64,000 nucleotides of DNA from CAYLPJ01 sp964385465 (GCA_964385465.1 CAYLPJ010000018.1:37447-101446), one strand, 5' to 3'. Shown: positions 54,779 through 63,362, counted from the first letter of the stretch. A program made the numbers and translations. The notes: generated from the sequence alone by a model not told the origin.

Positions 54779-55912
54779 ATGGCAGATGTGATCCTCACCG
54801 ACGTCTCGAAGACCTTTCCCGGCGGCGTGCAGGCCGTCAAGAACATGGACCTCCACATCGCCGACGAGGAGTTCATCGTCCTGGTCGGCCCGTCGGGGTG
54901 CGGCAAGAGCACCACGCTCCGCATGGTGGCCGGGCTCGAGGAGATCACCGACGGGACGATCTCCATCGGCGGGCGGGTGGTCAACAACGTCCCGCCGAAG
55001 AACCGGGACATCGCGATGGTCTTCCAGAACTACGCCCTGTACCCGCACATGACGGTGTACAAGAACATGGCCTTCGCGCTGAAGCTGCGCCGGTTCCCCA
55101 AGGCCGAGATCGACCAGCGCGTCCGCGACGCCGCGAAGATCCTCGGCATCGGCGAGCTGCTGGAACGCAAGCCCAAGGCCCTCTCCGGCGGGCAGCGACA
55201 GCGCGTCGCCGTCGGGCGGGCCATCGTCCGCCAGCCCAAGGCCTTCCTCTTCGACGAGCCGCTCAGCAACCTCGACGCCAAGCTCCGCGTCGAGATGCGC
55301 GCCGAGCTCAAACGCCTCCACCGAACCCTTCAGACCACCACCATCTACGTTACCCACGACCAAGAAGAGGCCATGACCCTCGGCGACCGCATCGTCGTCA
55401 TGAAGGACGGCCTCGTCCAGCAGTGCGGCGGGCCCCTGGAGGTCTACGACACCCCCGCCAACCGCTTCGTCGCCGGCTTCGTCGGCACGCCGCCGATGAA
55501 CTTCTTCAACGGGCGGCTCGTCCAGGAAAGCGGCGGGACCTTCTTCGACGAGGGAACCTGCAAGATCCGGCTCACCGACGAGCAGGCCGAACGCGTCGCC
55601 GGACATATCGGGCAGGAGGTCGTCCTCGGCGTCCGGCCGGAGGCCATGGCCCTCGCGGCCGAGTCGCGGTTTGCAGGCACCGACAACGTCATGCCCGTGA
55701 CCATCACCGTCGTCGAGCCGCTCGGCGAGAAGATGGACCTCTACGCCGGCACGGCCAACCACAAGCACATCGTCGCCCGGGTGGACGCCCGCCGCGACAC
55801 CGAGGCCGGCCAGGCCGTCAGCCTCCACCTCGACGTCCACAAGGTCCATGTGTTCGAGCCCGGCGAGACCGGGGCGAATCTCGTCGCCGACGCCGCCAGG
55901 CAGGCGGTCTGA
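54779..55912 (+). CDS. ABC transporter ATPase, MsmK/UgpC type
   Basis: A 377-residue ATPase of the CUT1 sugar-importer group. Walker A GPSGCGKST (37-45), Q-loop VFQNYALYP, signature LSGGQ (135-139), Walker B FLFDEPLSNLD (157-167) and the switch histidine in YVTHDQEEAM are intact. Residues about 240-377 form the C-terminal MOP/TOBE domain used for regulation. It should power the preceding permeases and perhaps other sugar importers, as MsmK-type ATPases do. It starts 172 bases after the MalG-like gene. Confidence 0.95.
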   Translation: MADVILTDVSKTFPGGVQAVKNMDLHIADEEFIVLVGPSGCGKSTTLRMVAGLEEITDGTISIGGRVVNNVPPKNRDIAMVFQNYALYPHMTVYKNMAFALKLRRFPKAEIDQRVRDAAKILGIGELLERKPKALSGGQRQRVAVGRAIVRQPKAFLFDEPLSNLDAKLRVEMRAELKRLHRTLQTTTIYVTHDQEEAMTLGDRIVVMKDGLVQQCGGPLEVYDTPANRFVAGFVGTPPMNFFNGRLVQESGGTFFDEGTCKIRLTDEQAERVAGHIGQEVVLGVRPEAMALAAESRFAGTDNVMPVTITVVEPLGEKMDLYAGTANHKHIVARVDARRDTEAGQAVSLHLDVHKVHVFEPGETGANLVADAARQAV

Positions 55913-55949
55913 ACGCCCCGGCGGCTTGATCGACGCCCGCGCGATGCGT

Positions 55950-55979
55950 CCCGGCAACGCCGGGTTGCCTCGCGGCAAC
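55950..55979. terminator. Two abutting hairpins after the ABC ATPase gene
   Basis: CCCGGC-AAC-GCCGGG is followed directly by GTTGCC-TCGC-GGCAAC, sharing one G. They lie 37 bases past the stop in a 240-base gap that otherwise shows nothing recognisable. No T-tract. Confidence 0.35.
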
Positions 55980-56152
55980 AACGGACGGGCCGACCGCCCG
56001 CAGCGCCGGCGAGGAAATTCGATGGTTCGTCCCGGCCGCAATTCCAGACGCACGCGACGCCTGGGGGTCGCACGACCGCCCGGGCGGCCCGGCTCCGCTG
56101 GCCGCGGCACCGGGATTGCCCGCTGTCTGAGCGAGATGGGGAGGAGCGAGAC

Positions 56153-56503
56153 ATGGTGCCTGAAGAACGCCGTCGCTTTCGCCGGGCCGCGCTGAGGCTG
56201 CGGGTCACGCGCCTCGAGGGCCTAGGCCCCGCGCCCGAGCAGCCGGACCTCTGGACCGCCGACGTCTCCGCCGGCGGGATGTTCCTCCACGTGCCCCTCG
56301 ACGCCCCGCCCCCCGAGGCCGCCACCGTCCACTTCGAACTCGACATCCCCCCGGGGGAGGGCTACTCCTGCTCGGCCGGGAAAATCCGCGGCAGCGGCAA
56401 GGTCGTCCGCGCAATGCATCCCGGGGCCGCCGGTCTGGACGCCCGCCCGGCCCTGACCGGCCTGGCCGTCCAGTTCACCCGCCCGCTGACATTGGACTTC
56501 TGA
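56153..56503 (+). CDS. PilZ domain protein
   Basis: A 116-residue PilZ protein. RRRFRRAALR near the N-terminus supplies the arginine motif and TADVSAGGMFL the D/NxSxxG motif for cyclic-di-GMP. The core continues to TGLAVQFTRPL, the usual last strand. GAGGAG precedes the ATG by about seven bases. It is followed after 58 bases by the secretin-like exported protein and the glycyl radical enzyme on the same strand, so all three may be one transcript. Confidence 0.75.
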   Translation: MVPEERRRFRRAALRLRVTRLEGLGPAPEQPDLWTADVSAGGMFLHVPLDAPPPEAATVHFELDIPPGEGYSCSAGKIRGSGKVVRAMHPGAAGLDARPALTGLAVQFTRPLTLDF

Positions 56504-56561
56504 CCGGCCCGGACGTATCCTCCCGACGGTCCGTGTCGTCCAACACGAAAGGGGTCACACC

Positions 56562-57794
56562 ATGGCACGCTCGCCGCACGCACTCTCCGCCGTTGTCGTA
56601 TCGCTTCTCGCCGCCGCACCCGCCGCCGCGCAGATGAAGCATGTCGGCAAGGCCGACAGGCTCGAGGTTATCATCGGCGTCTACGACGTGCGGGACATCA
56701 TCGAGCTTGCCCGCGAACACCCGTACATCCGCTCGGCCCCGCCGAACCGCTTCGGCGAGCCCCGCGCCGACGAACCTGTCGAACGCGATCCGCCGCGAGG
56801 CGTCTTCAGCGCCAGCAGGGGGGACGGGATCTTCACGGAGGATTCCGGCTATGAGTTCGAGCCGTCCAGGTACCGCTGGCGCGGGTCAGCCGTCACGGCC
56901 GAGAGCCTCTCGACCACGGTGGCCGGGATCCTCCGCGCCGCGGAAAAGCGGTTCTCGCCCGAGGCCGGGGGCGTCACGGCGGTGGGGGGGCTGCTGGTCG
57001 TCGCCGCTACCGAGGACGGGCACACCGCCGTCGCCGACACCCTGGACGCGATGCGCCGGGCCTACGACCGCCGCCCGGTCGTCGTCGAGGCCCTGTGGGT
57101 GCCGCTGACGCCTGAGGCCGCGGCGCAGCTGCTCGGCCGGGGCCGCAACGCCGGGCGGCGGATGGTCCTCGACGCGCCCGCCGAGTTCCCCGCAGCCGCC
57201 TACACCGCCCGCTTGGCCGGGCTGGACCGCCAGCCGATGCACGTCGCCGCGGGGCCCGCCACGCTGTTCGTCGGCGACCTGATCCCCGTCGTCAGCCACG
57301 CCGCCGTCGCCTACCGCGCGGTGACCGAGACCCTCCAGTTCGGCCCCGTGCTGGAGGCGTGCGTGACGCTCTCGCCCGACGCGACCGCCGCCGCCCTGCG
57401 CGTGGACAGCACGGTTACGGAGATGACCGACCGGCGCGTCGAGGACGTGATGGTCGCGCCGCAGGGAGCCGACGGCAACAGCCCGCCGGCGACGGGCAAG
57501 ATGGACCTGTTCGACTTCGACGTCCACACGCTGGCGACGACCGTGAGGGTCCCCGTCGGCAAGCTGGTGGTCCTCGGGGCGATGACGCCGGCCTCCGGGA
57601 AGCCCGCCGCCGGCGCCGCCGAGGCCGACAGGCCCGTGCTGTACCTGTTCGCGCGCGTCGGCGTCGGCGAGGGCGGGCGCGTCGCCGCGCCGGTCCGCGG
57701 GGAGACGACCGGCCGACCCGATACGCCCGACAGGCCCGCCGGGCCGAGGCCCGCGCCGCGCCCGCGGCAATCCAAGGGGCTGATGAAGCGATGA
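56562..57794 (+). CDS. Exported protein with secretin-like segments
   Basis: A 410-residue protein with a signal peptide ending AAPAAA-QM. Residues about 30-60 (RLEVIIGVYDVRDIIELA) and 110-175 (ESLSTTVAGILRAAEKR, ADTLDAMRRAYDRRPVVVEALW) resemble the secretin N-domains of type II/III systems, and about 240-290 (VGDLIPVVSHAAVAY, FGPVLEACVTLSPDATAAAL) resembles the start of the secretin barrel. The full beta-barrel and its terminal strands are missing, and a Pro/Arg-rich tail follows, so it is a secretin-derived periplasmic protein rather than an outer-membrane channel. Its stop overlaps the glycyl radical enzyme start (ATGA). Confidence 0.6.
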   Translation: MARSPHALSAVVVSLLAAAPAAAQMKHVGKADRLEVIIGVYDVRDIIELAREHPYIRSAPPNRFGEPRADEPVERDPPRGVFSASRGDGIFTEDSGYEFEPSRYRWRGSAVTAESLSTTVAGILRAAEKRFSPEAGGVTAVGGLLVVAATEDGHTAVADTLDAMRRAYDRRPVVVEALWVPLTPEAAAQLLGRGRNAGRRMVLDAPAEFPAAAYTARLAGLDRQPMHVAAGPATLFVGDLIPVVSHAAVAYRAVTETLQFGPVLEACVTLSPDATAAALRVDSTVTEMTDRRVEDVMVAPQGADGNSPPATGKMDLFDFDVHTLATTVRVPVGKLVVLGAMTPASGKPAAGAAEADRPVLYLFARVGVGEGGRVAAPVRGETTGRPDTPDRPAGPRPAPRPRQSKGLMKR

Positions 57795-59944
57795 GACAGC
57801 TCGTCCGCGACATCCGCGACCGGCTGCTGGGGACCGAGGACAGCGTCTGCCTCCAGCGGGCGCGGCTGGTTACCGAGGCGTGGCAGAATCACGAGGCCGA
57901 CCCGCCGCCGATCCGCCGGGCGGAGGCCTTCGCGGCCGTGCTGAGGCACATGGGGCTGGACGTGACCTCCAACCCGGTCTTCGCGGGCAACACATCGTCG
58001 CGTCCGCGGGCGTGGATGCTCATCCCCGAGCACGGCTTTGCGCTGCCTCCGCAGGTGGAGCTGGAGAACCCGTGCATACGGGGGATCCTGGACGATGCGA
58101 TCCCCGCGGAGATCCGCCACTACTGGCGGGAGCGCAGCTTCGGGGGCAATGCGGGGATCGGGCACCTCGCCGTCGACCTCCACGCCGTCGTCCACCGCGG
58201 GCTCGCGGACATGCTCGACGAGGCCCGACGCCTCGCCGACGAGGGCACCGAGGACCAGCGCACCTGCCGCCGGGCAATGGCCATCGCCCTCGAGGGCGTC
58301 ATCGAGTGGGCCGGGCGATACGTCCATGCCGCACACCGCGCCGCCAAGGCCGAGACCGACCCGCTCCGCCGCCGCTGCCTCCAGCGCGTCGCCGACGCCT
58401 GCGGCCGCGTGCCCGCCGAGCCCGCGCGGAACCTCTTCGAGGGCCTCCAGGCCATCGCGCTGATCCAGCTCGCCATCTTCATCGAGGGCCACGGCATGAG
58501 CGTGTCGGTCGGACTGCCCGACCGCGTGCTGGAGCCCTTCCTCGCCGACGGGTTCGACGCCGAGGAGGCCGCCGACCTCGTCGCCGCCTTCCTGCTGAAG
58601 CTTACCGGCTGCTCGCTGTTCGGGCGCGGCTCGAAGACCCAGGCGGTCACCGTCGGCGGGCTGGACCACACCGGGCGGGACCGCTGCAACGCCCTGACCC
58701 GCTGCTTCCTCGACGCCGCCGACCTCCTCCGCGTGGGCGACCCGCACGTGTTCCTTCGCTGGCACGAGGGGATGGACACCGGCGTCCGCAGCCGTGCCGC
58801 CGAGCTGCTCGCCGCCGGCGTCAGCATGCCCCTGCTGATCGGCGATGAGGCCGCCGCCGGCGGCTTCGAGCAGGCGGGCATGGCGCCCGAGGACGCCTGG
58901 GACTACTGCGTCATCGGCTGCAACGAGTTGGGCGTCCCCGGGCGGTGCTTCGAGACCGCCACCGCCACGTCGGGCACGGTGCAGTACCTCGCCCTGCTCA
59001 ACGAGGTCGTGCTGGACGAGCAGGCGCCCCCGCCGGCCGGCGCCGACGAGCTGCTCGCCCGCCTGGAGGCGGTGGTCCTCGACCGCGCCCGACAGGGCCG
59101 CCGCCGCGGGCGGGAGCGCCTCGGCCGCCTCGCCGAGCGCGTCCCGGCGCCCTTCACTTCCGCCCTGATGAGAGGCGGCATCGCCCGCGGGGCGGACATG
59201 CACGCGGCGATGCCCATCCGCCGCCCGGGGCTCTACGAGCGCGGGTTGACCAACGCCGCCAACGCCCTGGCGGCCATCGAGCAGGTGATCTTCCGCGACG
59301 CCGCGGCGACGTGGGACGAGCTCCAGGCCGCCCTCGCCGCCGACTTCGAGGGCGCCGACGCCCTCCGCGCCCGCCTGCGGGCGGCGCCGAAGTGGGGCAA
59401 CGACGACGACCGAGCCGACCGCTGGGCCCTGCGGCTGGTCGAGCTGCGCGAGCGGGCCCTGGACGCCGTGGACGCCGAGTTCGACGACCCGCCGCACACC
59501 GTCTGCCACGTCGTCCGCAGCCTGCACCACCTCGACGGCTGGCGGATCGCCGCCAGCCCCGACGGGCGGCGGGCGTGTCAGCCCGTCTGCGACAGCATCG
59601 GGGCCGAGACCGGCACGGCCAGGCAGGGGGCGACGGCGACGCTCGCCAGCGTGCTGAAGCTCGACACCCCCCGGAGCCACCGCGGCGGGACGAACCTGAA
59701 CGTGACGCTGCCGGGCGGGACGGACGCCCCGGCCCTGGCGGGCCTGGTGGGAGGCTTCTTCGCACGGGGCGGGCAGGAGCTTCAGGTCAACTGCCTCGAC
59801 GCCGCGACCCTCCGCGCCGCGCGGGAACGACCGGCCGAGCACGGCGATCTGGTCGTCCGCGTCGCCGGGTTCAGCGCCCGGTTCGTGGACCTTCCCCCTG
59901 TCGAGCAGGCGGAGCTGATCGCCCGCGCGGAGGCCCTCGACTGA
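57791..59944 (+). CDS. Glycyl radical enzyme (pyruvate formate-lyase-like superfamily)
   Basis: A 717-residue glycyl radical enzyme. The radical-bearing loop is RVAGFSARF with Gly693 near the C-terminus, and the thiyl-radical cysteine lies in VIGCNELG (Cys377). The acid residue two positions later (Glu379, CxE) is the pattern of eliminases such as glycerol, diol or choline lyases rather than pyruvate formate-lyase (CC). It is about 50-100 residues shorter than those enzymes. The reaction is unknown. An activase (radical SAM) is needed to form the glycyl radical, but none is encoded in the window. Oxygen would destroy the active form, so it implies anoxic growth. Confidence 0.82.
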   Translation: MRQLVRDIRDRLLGTEDSVCLQRARLVTEAWQNHEADPPPIRRAEAFAAVLRHMGLDVTSNPVFAGNTSSRPRAWMLIPEHGFALPPQVELENPCIRGILDDAIPAEIRHYWRERSFGGNAGIGHLAVDLHAVVHRGLADMLDEARRLADEGTEDQRTCRRAMAIALEGVIEWAGRYVHAAHRAAKAETDPLRRRCLQRVADACGRVPAEPARNLFEGLQAIALIQLAIFIEGHGMSVSVGLPDRVLEPFLADGFDAEEAADLVAAFLLKLTGCSLFGRGSKTQAVTVGGLDHTGRDRCNALTRCFLDAADLLRVGDPHVFLRWHEGMDTGVRSRAAELLAAGVSMPLLIGDEAAAGGFEQAGMAPEDAWDYCVIGCNELGVPGRCFETATATSGTVQYLALLNEVVLDEQAPPPAGADELLARLEAVVLDRARQGRRRGRERLGRLAERVPAPFTSALMRGGIARGADMHAAMPIRRPGLYERGLTNAANALAAIEQVIFRDAAATWDELQAALAADFEGADALRARLRAAPKWGNDDDRADRWALRLVELRERALDAVDAEFDDPPHTVCHVVRSLHHLDGWRIAASPDGRRACQPVCDSIGAETGTARQGATATLASVLKLDTPRSHRGGTNLNVTLPGGTDAPALAGLVGGFFARGGQELQVNCLDAATLRAARERPAEHGDLVVRVAGFSARFVDLPPVEQAELIARAEALD

Positions 59945-60249
59945 CCCCCCGGAAGGGCGGTGTGTCAGTTCTGTCCACCCTGGGGACGGTGGACACACTG
60001 CGGCGAAATACTGCGTAAACCCTTATTTTACAACGACTTGTTACGTGTATTGCCTGTGTCCAGTCGTCCCGCCTGGGGTACATGTGGACAGGGCGGGACA
60101 CGGAGGGGGACACGTCGGCGGGGCATCTGGTATTGGAAACCTGGGTTTTCATATTTCCAAGATCCGCCCGTGTCGGTCCGTGGTGCCGGGCGTCCTGTGA
60201 GGCGCCGAGGACGCCGTCCCGCCGACATCGGGCAATTGTGGAAAACCTG
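59945..60249. other. Intergenic region rich in inverted repeats
   Basis: No convincing gene. It holds TGTCCACC/GGTGGACA (59972-59995), GTCCCGCC/GGCGGGAC (60066-60099, enclosing another GTGGACA) and GGCGTCCT/AGGACGCC (60189-60215). The stretch 60000-60055 and 60130-60170 are AT-rich compared with the rest of the window. The heptamer GTGGACA occurs three times counting both strands. Function unknown; terminator, protein-binding or replication-related roles are all possible. Confidence 0.5.
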
Positions 60250-60277
60250 TTGACTTCCCGCCAGGTGGGTGTAGAAT
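60250..60277 (+). promoter_or_regulatory. Strong predicted promoter for a short transcript
   Basis: TTGACT, 16 bases, TAGAAT, the best -35 match in the window. The expected start is near 60284. No large gene follows before the T-rich terminator at 60453. Confidence 0.6.
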
Positions 60278-60286
60278 GCCCCGCCC

Positions 60287-60418
60287 ATGATCCATCACGC
60301 CAGCGACAACCTGCTCTCGAGGAAGCGGGCCTCCCGCGCTGTCGGCGGCCGCGCGTCCATGCCCGACTGTCGGGCTTGGCAGGCCGTCGTCTACATCGGG
60401 AGGTGCGGCCCGCGATAG
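60287..60418 (+). CDS. Candidate leaderless small protein, 43 residues
   Basis: An ATG lies three bases after the predicted transcription start, giving MIHHASDNLLSRKRASRAV and ending GRCGPR before TAG. Third codon positions are about 88 percent G or C, as in the surrounding genes, and the start geometry copies other leaderless genes in the window. The product is basic (many Arg) with no membrane helix and is not recognised. A structural RNA covering the same bases is the main alternative. Confidence 0.33.
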   Translation: MIHHASDNLLSRKRASRAVGGRASMPDCRAWQAVVYIGRCGPR

Positions 60419-60452
60419 CACGTCAGGAGATCGACTCCGTGCCGTGGACGCG

Positions 60453-60479
60453 GGCCCGTTGGATGAGCGGGCCTTTTTT
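60453..60479 (+). terminator. Intrinsic terminator with T-tract
   Basis: GGCCCG-TTGGATGAG-CGGGCC followed by TTTTTT. It is the only terminator in the window with a full T-tract and ends the predicted short transcript 121 bases before the methyltransferase start. Confidence 0.75.
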
Positions 60480-60600
60480 GATGGTTTGATGAAATCTCCC
60501 GCCCGGGTCGGCGACGGACGAACCATCGCCCGGCGGCGGGAGTTGTAGAGAGACCGGGGCACGGACGCACCCGGCGGCAATCCCAGGGGAGGATGGACAG

Positions 60601-61440
60601 ATGATCGGCAGATACGACCCGCAGCGGGTCACGCAACACTACGACGAGATGGGTGAGCGGGAGTGGCATCGCCTGACGGCCAGCCCGCGCGACGAGGTGT
60701 CCCTGCACATCCACACGCGGTTTCTCACCGAGCACATCCCGCCGTTCGGGCACGTGCTCGAGGTCGGCGCCGGGCCGGGGCGGTTCACGCGCGTCCTCGC
60801 CGAGGCCGGCGCGCGGGTGGTGGTCGGCGACCTGTCGCCGGTGCAGTTGGATCTGAACCGTAAGTACGCACAGGATCAGGGCTTCGAGCATGCGGTGGTG
60901 GACCGCCGCGTGCTGGACGTCTGCGACCTGCGCGCCTTCGCCAACGGGGAGTTCGACGCCGTCGTCGCCTACGGCGGGCCGCTGAGCTACGTCTTCGAAC
61001 GCCGCGACGAGGCCATGGCGGAGGTCCTCCGCGTCCTCCGCCCGGGCGGCGTGGCCCTGCTGAGCGTCATGAGCCTCCGGGGCACCGTCCGCCACCACCT
61101 GCCCGGCGTCCTCGCCGCCGACCCGCGGGACAACGAGCAGGTCCTCGACACCGGCGACCGCTGCCCGGAGACCTGTGCGCTGGACTCCCACCACTGCCAC
61201 ATGTTCCGCAGCGAGGAACTCGCCGAACTGATCTCCGCCGCCGGCGGGGAGGTGCTGGCCGTGGCGGCGTCCAACGCCCTCGCGGCCGGCTGGGGCGGGA
61301 AGCTGGACGAGGTCCGCGCCGACGAGGAGGCGTGGCAACGCCTGCTGGAGTTGGAGTGGCGTACCTGCCGCGAGCCCGGCTGCGCCGACGGCGGGACACA
61401 CCTGATCGCCGTGGCAGGCAAGCCGGCCGAGGCGGCCTGA
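60601..61440 (+). CDS. Class I SAM-dependent methyltransferase
   Basis: A 279-residue methyltransferase of the UbiE/Methyltransf_11 type. VLEVGAGPGRFTRVLAEAGA (motif I, residues 52-71) binds SAM, followed by VVVGDLSPVQL (motif II acidic residue) and LRVLRPGGVALLSVM (motif post-I to III). Substrate unknown; the SAM domain sits on an all-soluble protein. AGGGGAGG precedes the start by about ten bases. It follows the predicted short transcript and its terminator. Confidence 0.85.
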   Translation: MIGRYDPQRVTQHYDEMGEREWHRLTASPRDEVSLHIHTRFLTEHIPPFGHVLEVGAGPGRFTRVLAEAGARVVVGDLSPVQLDLNRKYAQDQGFEHAVVDRRVLDVCDLRAFANGEFDAVVAYGGPLSYVFERRDEAMAEVLRVLRPGGVALLSVMSLRGTVRHHLPGVLAADPRDNEQVLDTGDRCPETCALDSHHCHMFRSEELAELISAAGGEVLAVAASNALAAGWGGKLDEVRADEEAWQRLLELEWRTCREPGCADGGTHLIAVAGKPAEAA

Positions 61441-61783
61441 CCGGCCCGGTGCGGTGGGGGGGGCGGTGCGCGAACAGAAACGGCGGGCAGAGCGGTCAAG
61501 CCCAACCCGCCGTAGCGGAATGAGGCGTGCATGAATGCGCAGGCTTTCGCGTCAGCTCCGGCGGCCGCCTGTCGCGGGCCTCAGAAAGACTCCGCGGCCA
61601 GCCGACCCGCACAGGTCCCTCCGTTTGTCGGCCCGGGCCTGACCTGTGGGGCCAGCTTGCCGCTGAGTACACAAGATATGGTACGCCATGTTCGTTCAGG
61701 GCCTATGGGCGCGGCGTGAAGGGCTCGTTAAAATGCCCGGCTGCGTCACGGTCCCCACGAGGGCAGCAGGAGAGGTCCATTCC
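61441..61783. other. Intergenic region before rpiB
   Basis: No gene is supported. The first part has a possible terminator arm pair CGGCGGG (61481-61487) and CCCGCCG (61506-61512) with an 18-base loop. A TAAAAT box at 61729-61734 could be a -10 element for rpiB (ATG 61784) but has no good -35. AGGAGAGG lies before the rpiB start. Confidence 0.4.
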
Positions 61784-62221
61784 ATGACGATCGCCATCGC
61801 TTCCGACCACGCCGGCTTCGAGTACAAACAGCGTATCATCGAGCACCTCGGCGCCGCCGGGCACGAGGTGAGGGACTTCGGCACGCAGTCCGCGCGGCGG
61901 TGCGACTACCCGGCGTTCATCCGCCCGGCGGCCGAGGCCGTCGCAGCCGGGCAGTGCGAGCGGGGGATCGTCCTGGGCGGCTCGGGGAACGGCGAGGCGA
62001 TGGTGGCCAACCGCGTCGGGGGCGTCCGCTGCTCGCTGTGCTGGGACCTCCGCTCGGCGAGGCTGGCCAGGCAGCACAACGACGCCAACGTCCTCTCGCT
62101 CGGCCAGCGGATGGTCTCCATCGAGGCCGCCCTGGAGATCGTGGACCTCTGGCTGGCCACCGACTTCGACGGCGGCCGACATGCCGAACGCATCCGCATG
62201 ATCGACAACCCGCCGGCGTAG
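61784..62221 (+). CDS. rpiB: RpiB, ribose-5-phosphate isomerase B
   Basis: A 145-residue isomerase interconverting ribose 5-phosphate and ribulose 5-phosphate. ASDHAGFEYKQ is the N-terminal signature. LGGSGNGEAMVANRVGG replaces the GTGxGxxxxAN of the E. coli type: the Glu in SGNGE (Glu71) matches the catalytic Glu of the mycobacterial type, and the E. coli Cys65 is absent at that site. RLARQHNDANVLSLG and the final GGRHAERIRMID are also diagnostic. Some relatives (LacAB, allose isomerases) share the fold. Confidence 0.9.
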   Translation: MTIAIASDHAGFEYKQRIIEHLGAAGHEVRDFGTQSARRCDYPAFIRPAAEAVAAGQCERGIVLGGSGNGEAMVANRVGGVRCSLCWDLRSARLARQHNDANVLSLGQRMVSIEAALEIVDLWLATDFDGGRHAERIRMIDNPPA

Positions 62222-62270
62222 CCGCCGGCGCAGCCTTCCCCCCAGCCCGGCGGCCGGCAAGCCGTCGGCG

Positions 62271-62287
62271 GGGCCCGGCGCGGGCCC
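62271..62287. terminator. GC-rich hairpin between rpiB and the SDR gene
   Basis: GGGCCCG-GCG-CGGGCCC lies between these convergent genes. No T-tract. Confidence 0.4.
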
Positions 62288-62307
62288 GGCCGATCAGGGC
62301 GGCAGGC

Positions 62308-63207
62308 TCAGCCATCGCCGAGCGCGTGGGCCAGGGCGGCGGCCAGCGTGGGGTGGCCGAAGGCGAAGCCGGTCTCTTCCAGGCGGGCGGGCACCATGCG
62401 GGCCGAGGCGAGCAGCATCTCGTCAGCCATCTCGCCCAACGCCAGCCTCGCCGCGAACGCGGGCATGGGCAGCACGGCCGGGCGGTGAAGGGCACCCGCC
62501 AGACGGCGCGTGAACTCGGCGTTGCGTACCGGCTCGGGGGCCGAGACGTTCACCGCACCGGTCAGGGCGTCGCACGCCAGCACGTGCTCGACGGCCGCGG
62601 CCGCGTCGGCCAGCGTGATCCAGCTCCAGAACTGCTTGCCGCTGCCGATCCGCCCGCCCAGGCCGGCGCGGAAGGGGCCCAGCATCCGCTGCAAAGCTCC
62701 CCCGGCGGTGCTGAGAACGATCCCGAAGCGGAGGTTCACGCAGCGGATGCCCGCCCGGCGCGCCGGCTCGCAGGCGGCCTCCCAGGCGCGACAGACCCCC
62801 GGCAGGAACCCCTCGCCGGGCTCGGAGGCCTCGTCCAGCTTCGCCTCGCCGCGGTCCCCGTAGTAGCCCACCGCCGACGCGCACGCCAGCACGCCAGGCC
62901 GGTCGGGCGCGGCGGCCAGTGCCTCGCACAGCACGCGCGTGCCCTCCACGCGGCTGTCGCGGATGCGGCGCTTCTTCGCGGCCGTCCATCGACCGGCGAT
63001 CGGCTCGCCCGCCAGGTGCACCACCGCGTCGAGCCCGCCGAGACGCTCGGCATCGATCTCCCCGGCGGCGGGATGCCAGACCACGTCCCCCTCCCCGCGG
63101 CGGTCCTCGTCGCGGACGAGGCGTGCGACGTCGCCGCCGGACTCGGCCAGCCGCCCGCAGACCGCCGAGCCGATCAGCCCACCCGAACCGGATACCAGAA
63201 CCCGCAT
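62308..63207 (-). CDS. SDR-family epimerase, TIGR01777 / YfcH type
   Basis: A 299-residue extended short-chain dehydrogenase. VLVSGSGGLIGSAVCGRLAE is the NAD(P) site, VVHLAGEPIAG the conserved loop, and SAVGYYGD contains the YxxxK-like catalytic tyrosine region of the SDR39U1/YfcH subgroup. Members are near-universal but their substrate is unknown. AAGGAG lies six bases before ATG 63207. It converges with rpiB and is followed upstream by the repeat array. Confidence 0.87.
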   Translation of the reverse strand: MRVLVSGSGGLIGSAVCGRLAESGGDVARLVRDEDRRGEGDVVWHPAAGEIDAERLGGLDAVVHLAGEPIAGRWTAAKKRRIRDSRVEGTRVLCEALAAAPDRPGVLACASAVGYYGDRGEAKLDEASEPGEGFLPGVCRAWEAACEPARRAGIRCVNLRFGIVLSTAGGALQRMLGPFRAGLGGRIGSGKQFWSWITLADAAAAVEHVLACDALTGAVNVSAPEPVRNAEFTRRLAGALHRPAVLPMPAFAARLALGEMADEMLLASARMVPARLEETGFAFGHPTLAAALAHALGDG

Positions 63208-63362
63208 GGCGTTCTCCTTTGCTGTCGCTTGCCGCGCTCACCGATCCGTTCCGGCCTGGCCGGACGCACATCGCGGCCGCGGCGAACGCGGTGTCGTTCC
63301 CGCCGCACCTCACAGGATACGCCGCCAGCCCCGAAGTGCCACAGCCGCCCGCACCGCGCAGC

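Larger units (their letters stand above)
60284..60479 (+). ncRNA. Predicted ~196-nt transcript, small RNA or short mRNA
   Basis: Bounded by a good promoter and an intrinsic terminator with six T residues. It can fold: CGACAACCTGC (60304-60314) pairs with GCAGGCCGTCG (60379-60389) apart from a 2x2 internal loop, enclosing GCCCGA-CTG-TCGGGC (60361-60375). No known RNA family was recognised; it is not an obvious 6S, SRP, RNase P or tmRNA. The same segment contains a 43-codon open frame, so coding is an alternative. As a leader of the methyltransferase gene at 60601 the terminator could act as an attenuator. Confidence 0.4.

Noticed and set aside
59945..60249. Replication origin
   Set aside because: No dnaA or dnaN is nearby, no TTATCCACA box was found, and the GTGGACA repeats are only three; skew data are needed.
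60284..60479. 6S RNA, based on a GAAGCGGGCC stretch similar to E. coli 6S
   Set aside because: The rest of the sequence could not be matched to the closing stem and 3' half of 6S RNA; shared GC-rich bases alone are not evidence.
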